Part shown: positions 25,124 to 28,172 of the stretch, in pieces
How the letters are laid out: every line of letters starts with the position of its first letter
Position numbering within the stretch: the first letter of the stretch is position 1
Assembly: GCF_002419965.1 (NCBI RefSeq)
Contig: NZ_DIHC01000027.1
Span: 1 to 28,172 of the forward strand
Direction of reading: 5' to 3'
From: Pseudomonas sp. UBA5706
GTDB taxonomy: Bacteria > Pseudomonadota > Gammaproteobacteria > Pseudomonadales > Pseudomonadaceae
DNA: 28,172 bases
Translations under genes and position numbers: made by a program
The notes under the pieces: generated by a model
The model's database searches: none
What the model was told of the DNA's origin: nothing
The model's input: only the letters and a program-made list of their open reading frames with translations

Positions 25124-27199
25124 ATGTTCAACGCAAGTCATCAAACGCATTTCAGCCTCACCATCAGCGACTTCCAGCACGACCTTCAGGTCCTCTCATT
25201 CACTGGCCAAGAATCGATTAGCGCGCCCTTTTCGTTTGATATTGAGCTGGTCAGCGAACGTCCTGACCTGGATCTCGAAAGCCTATTGCACAAGCAAGCC
25301 TTCCTGGCATTCAACGACAGTGACGCTGGTATTCACGGGCAGATTTACCGCATTGCACAGGGGGACTCCGGTAAGCGGTTGACCCGTTACAGTCTAACGC
25401 TGGTCCCGCAGTTAGCTTATTTGGCGCATCGGACCAACCAACGGATTTTCCAACAACAAACCGTCCCGCAGATCATTGCGCAGATTCTTGAAGAGCATGG
25501 CATCCAGCGTGACGCCTACCAATTTCAGTTGGGCTCAATCTACCCAGCACGCGATTACTGCGTCCAGTACAACGAATCCGACCTGCACTACATTCAGCGT
25601 CTGTGCTCGGAGGAAGGTATCCACTACCACTTTGAGCACTCGCAACACGAGCACGCACTGGTATTCGGGGACGACCAAACCGTATTCCCCAAGCTGAGCA
25701 GGCCAACGCCCTATGTGCAGGACAGCGGCATGGTTGCCGATGAGCCCGTAATCAAACGTTTTAATCTTCGTCTTGAGACCCGAACCAGTCGAACAACGCA
25801 ACGTGATTACGACTTTGAGAACGCTCGCGTCACACTGGAGGCGGACTGTCGCCCAGCCGCTCGAGACGAACAGCCTGATCTGGAAGACTACCAATACCCA
25901 GGTGGTTTTACTCAGCGTGAGCGAGGCAAACTGTTGAGCAAGAGGGCTCTGGAAGGCCATCGTGCAGATTACCGTCAGGCCGAAGGCAAAAGTGATCAAC
26001 CCGCATTGGTCAGCGGCCACTTTCTCGAACTGTCCCAACACCCGCGTCAAGAGTGCAATGACCTCTGGCTACTGACCTCGATTCGCCACGAAGGCCTGCA
26101 ACCTCAGGTTCTGGAGGAAAGCCTTCCCAGCCACACCAGTGACCGCAAGGATGATTTCCATCAGGGCTACCGAAACGTCTTCACGGCGACTCCGTGGGAC
26201 GTGTTCTATCGCCCACAGCAGGCCTATGAGAAGCCTCGGATACCTGGCAGTCAAACCGCTGTGGTTACCGGCCCCAAAAGTGAGGAAATCCATTGTGACC
26301 CACACGGGCGGGTCAAGGTGCAATTCCATTGGGACCGCGGAGGTCAGACCGATGACAAAAGCAGTTGTTGGCTGCGTGTCGCTACCAGTTGGGCGGGCAA
26401 CAGCCATGGCGCGGTAACCATCCCTCGGGTCGGCATGGAAGTCCTGGTGTCGTTCCTGGAGGGTGACCCGGACTCTCCCCTGATCAGTGGTTGCTTGAGT
26501 AACAGTGCCAATCCAGTGCCCTACGAGTTGCCCACCCACAAGACCCGCAGCGTATTTCGCAGCCGCAGTTCACCAGCCAGCACGGGCTTCAACGAACTCC
26601 ACCTGGAGGACCGCAGCGGCCAGGAGCTGATCTACCTGCGTGCTCAGCGGGACATGGAACAGAAAGTTGAAAACGACAGCCGTCTGGAAGTCGGTAACGA
26701 GCGTAAGGAAACCATCAAGGGCAACAGCATCGCCGTGTTGGAAGCTGAAGACCAACGTACTGTCACCGGTGACCGCAAAGTTCAGCTCAAGGCCAACGAC
26801 CACTTATTGGTAGCGAACAGCAGTCATACCCGCGTCGGGCAAACGCTGGTCGCCGAAGCAGGTCAGGAAGTTCACCTGAAAGCCGGGGCTCATTTGATCC
26901 TGGATGCGGGCGCCAGTATTACCTTGAAGGCCGGCGGTCAACACATCGTGATGGGTCACGGTGGGATCTTCAGCAGCTCTGATATTCAACTCGGCGGTGC
27001 CCCGGTTGGAGGAACTGCGGCCAATCCAATATTGCCGGGGGCATTGACTGCGCTCATGGCTCCCGCAGCGCTCCCACAAATAATTGCGCCTTCCCAGCAC
27101 GCCCTGATGGCCCTCTCAAAAGCCATAGGCCCTGATTTCTGCCCGATCTGCGAAGTCTGCAAAAACGGTGTTTGCCTGACTGGAGGAGACACAGCATGA
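25124..27199 (+). CDS. vgrG: Type VI secretion spike protein VgrG (TssI)
   Basis: This 691-residue protein forms the trimeric tip of the T6SS needle and carries effectors. The ATG at 25124 follows GGAAGGGA; the frame reaches 25076. The N-terminal gp27-like region includes FSFDIELVSE, YCVQYNESDLHYIQRLCSEEGI and HYHFEH. The gp5-like OB-fold has DPHGRVKVQFHWDR and SWAGNSHGAVTIPRVGMEVLV. A repetitive beta-rich stalk follows (ERKETIKGN, AGASITLKAGGQHI). The end is unusual: after an alanine/proline-rich segment comes CPICEVCKNGVC (C673, C676, C679, C684), a possible metal-binding or disulfide tail that might recruit the cargo. The stop overlaps the DUF4123 gene start. No other T6SS structural genes are in view, so it appears to be an orphan vgrG island. 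Confidence 0.97.
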   Translation: MFNASHQTHFSLTISDFQHDLQVLSFTGQESISAPFSFDIELVSERPDLDLESLLHKQAFLAFNDSDAGIHGQIYRIAQGDSGKRLTRYSLTLVPQLAYLAHRTNQRIFQQQTVPQIIAQILEEHGIQRDAYQFQLGSIYPARDYCVQYNESDLHYIQRLCSEEGIHYHFEHSQHEHALVFGDDQTVFPKLSRPTPYVQDSGMVADEPVIKRFNLRLETRTSRTTQRDYDFENARVTLEADCRPAARDEQPDLEDYQYPGGFTQRERGKLLSKRALEGHRADYRQAEGKSDQPALVSGHFLELSQHPRQECNDLWLLTSIRHEGLQPQVLEESLPSHTSDRKDDFHQGYRNVFTATPWDVFYRPQQAYEKPRIPGSQTAVVTGPKSEEIHCDPHGRVKVQFHWDRGGQTDDKSSCWLRVATSWAGNSHGAVTIPRVGMEVLVSFLEGDPDSPLISGCLSNSANPVPYELPTHKTRSVFRSRSSPASTGFNELHLEDRSGQELIYLRAQRDMEQKVENDSRLEVGNERKETIKGNSIAVLEAEDQRTVTGDRKVQLKANDHLLVANSSHTRVGQTLVAEAGQEVHLKAGAHLILDAGASITLKAGGQHIVMGHGGIFSSSDIQLGGAPVGGTAANPILPGALTALMAPAALPQIIAPSQHALMALSKAIGPDFCPICEVCKNGVCLTGGDTA

Positions 27200-28053
27200 C
27201 CGGCATGTCTGCTCAACAATGGATGATCGAACAACGCCAACTCGGGCATTTTCTGTGTCTAATTCTGGACTCTGAGGACGAACGCCAAATCCGTCAGGTT
27301 CTGCTGGGCTCTCACGATAATGACCAGTATTGCAGTCTATACAGTGAGACATCGGCAGCAGACCTGGCGGATGCCGGGCCTTTCCTGTTCCTTATCGGCA
27401 ACCCGGAAGACGGACAACTGAACGAGTTGCTAAAGGCCCCTGAAAGGAACTGGGGCTGGCTTGCCAGTATTCCACGTGAGACAGCTCTACAGGAGCTGGC
27501 CAAACATTGGCGTGAGCGTCTGATTGTTGGGACGCGACCGTATCAGGCGCTCTATCGTTTCCATGACAACCGAGTACTGACCCGCGCACTGAAGCACTTA
27601 ACCACTGAGGCCATCCCGGGGTACTTGGGGCCCATTATCAGCGTCTGTTACTGGCAGGGTCAGCACTGGGAAACGCTCACTAATCCCAAACCGGGCAATC
27701 ATCCTGTTCCTGAAAGCCCTGCATGGTGCGGGGTGCCGGTTGAGGGCGAACAGTCCGCACCCATACGTGAGGTCAATGCACGTCGCTACCTGCTGGCCGA
27801 ACATCTTGACGCCTACGCCCGCATTGCTGAACAACAAGACCCCGATCTATGGCTCAGCACGCAGTTGGCCTTGGCTGACTCGTGGGGTTGGCAAGCGCCG
27901 GAGCAATTGGAGTTCTTATTGATCCAGAGCTTGAAGGAAATAGACGGTACCTTCGCAAAGCGCTGGCAAGCCCGCCCTGATGAAACTCCGGACGCTCATT
28001 TCGAGCGGGTTTATCAAGCAATTCAATTTTGGCAAGCAGAAGCCCCGCTGTGA
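27196..28053 (+). CDS. DUF4123-family T6SS adaptor/chaperone
   Basis: The ATG at 27196 overlaps the vgrG stop (ATGA) and has a TGGAGGAG site, so translation is coupled. The 285-residue product shows the DUF4123 layout: the N-terminal region has FLCLILDSEDER and LFLIGNPEDGQLNELL, with WGWLASIPRE and LAKHWRERLIVGTRPYQALYRFHDNRVL in the middle. DUF4123 proteins (Tap/TEC type) are cytosolic chaperones that load a cognate effector onto VgrG, and their effector gene normally lies directly downstream. The C-terminal half (FAKRWQARPDE) has no recognised motif. The following open reading frame is therefore of interest as the potential effector or immunity gene. Confidence 0.9.
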   Translation: MTGMSAQQWMIEQRQLGHFLCLILDSEDERQIRQVLLGSHDNDQYCSLYSETSAADLADAGPFLFLIGNPEDGQLNELLKAPERNWGWLASIPRETALQELAKHWRERLIVGTRPYQALYRFHDNRVLTRALKHLTTEAIPGYLGPIISVCYWQGQHWETLTNPKPGNHPVPESPAWCGVPVEGEQSAPIREVNARRYLLAEHLDAYARIAEQQDPDLWLSTQLALADSWGWQAPEQLEFLLIQSLKEIDGTFAKRWQARPDETPDAHFERVYQAIQFWQAEAPL

Positions 28054-28172
28054 GACAGACAATTAGAGTCCTGCTCTTGGGCGGCTGTATGGTCCTGAGC
28101 TCAGGGTGTGCCACGGGGACGCAGGAGAGCTTCACCTTTACGGCAGACCTGCCTCCAAACTTCACTTATGAG
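28050..28172 (+). CDS. Start of a putative lipoprotein gene, cut by the window end
   Basis: A GTG at 28050 overlaps the DUF4123 stop codon (GTGA) and opens a frame that continues to the last base (41 codons, no stop). It encodes a basic start MRQTIR, a hydrophobic stretch and a lipobox-like VLSSGC, as for a signal-peptidase-II lipoprotein; the lipobox is imperfect because serine replaces the usual leucine at -3. The remainder reads ATGTQESFTFTADLPPN. Its place after vgrG and the adaptor suggests an effector-associated protein, perhaps an immunity or accessory lipoprotein. The function cannot be told from this fragment. Confidence 0.55.
   Translation, partial: MRQTIRVLLLGGCMVLSSGCATGTQESFTFTADLPPNFTYE

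Noticed and set aside
1..28172. CRISPR array, tRNA, rRNA or insertion sequence
   Set aside because: No regularly spaced repeats, no tRNA-like fold and no transposase were seen. The repeats found are short REP-like elements.

Overview
The window looks like a chromosomal segment of a fluorescent or syringae-type Pseudomonas. The reasons are the moderately high GC content, the gene families present (MdaB, MmsA/MmsB, VgrG with a DUF4123 partner, five LysR regulators), and the REP-like inverted repeats with the typical GAGCAAGCTC / CGGCAAGCCG cores. The species is inferred from style only and could not be checked by search.

Positions 1-9100 hold ordinary accessory metabolism and regulation. There is a periplasmic gamma-glutamyltransferase (ggt, minus), a membrane-anchored metzincin-like metallopeptidase (plus), an EamA/DMT exporter divergent from a LysR regulator, a second LysR gene downstream of the quinone reductase gene mdaB (both minus), and a TSUP (TauE/SafE) permease divergent from a third LysR gene. 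A REP-type inverted repeat separates the convergent LysR genes near 5.3 kb.

Positions 9124-17723 hold the most interesting part. A PEP-mutase/isocitrate-lyase superfamily gene (minus) is divergent from a tightly packed seven-gene plus-strand operon at 10085-16508. In order it encodes a secreted alpha/beta hydrolase, a stand-alone ThiF/E1-like adenylating enzyme, an MFS exporter, a FeeM-like N-acyltransferase, an EctB-like diaminobutyrate transaminase, a haem-oxygenase-like diiron oxidase (HDO) and a small cupin. Terminator-like hairpins follow, and then an LrhA/HexA-type LysR gene. I read this as an uncharacterised biosynthetic gene cluster for a small, exported amino-acid-derived product. 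Its logic (diaminobutyrate transaminase, N-acyltransferase, cupin) parallels ectoine synthesis, but the enzymes differ and an oxidase and an adenylase are added. The divergent control region has a 20-bp-spaced direct repeat and a GTTCA-N7-TGAAC dyad with LysR-box (T-N11-A) geometry.

Positions 17916-24683 hold an argininosuccinate-lyase paralogue (argH, plus) that converges on a minus-strand valine-catabolism-type set: MHS-family permease, mmsA and mmsB. A divergent LysR gene (23736-24683) probably controls that set. REP-like repeats lie in the argH-mmsB and mmsB-mmsA gaps.

Positions 24684-28172 start with about 440 bp without a gene. A type VI secretion island follows: vgrG with an unusual cysteine-rich C-terminus, an ATGA-coupled DUF4123 chaperone/adaptor gene, and the beginning of a GTGA-coupled putative lipoprotein gene that runs off the window end.
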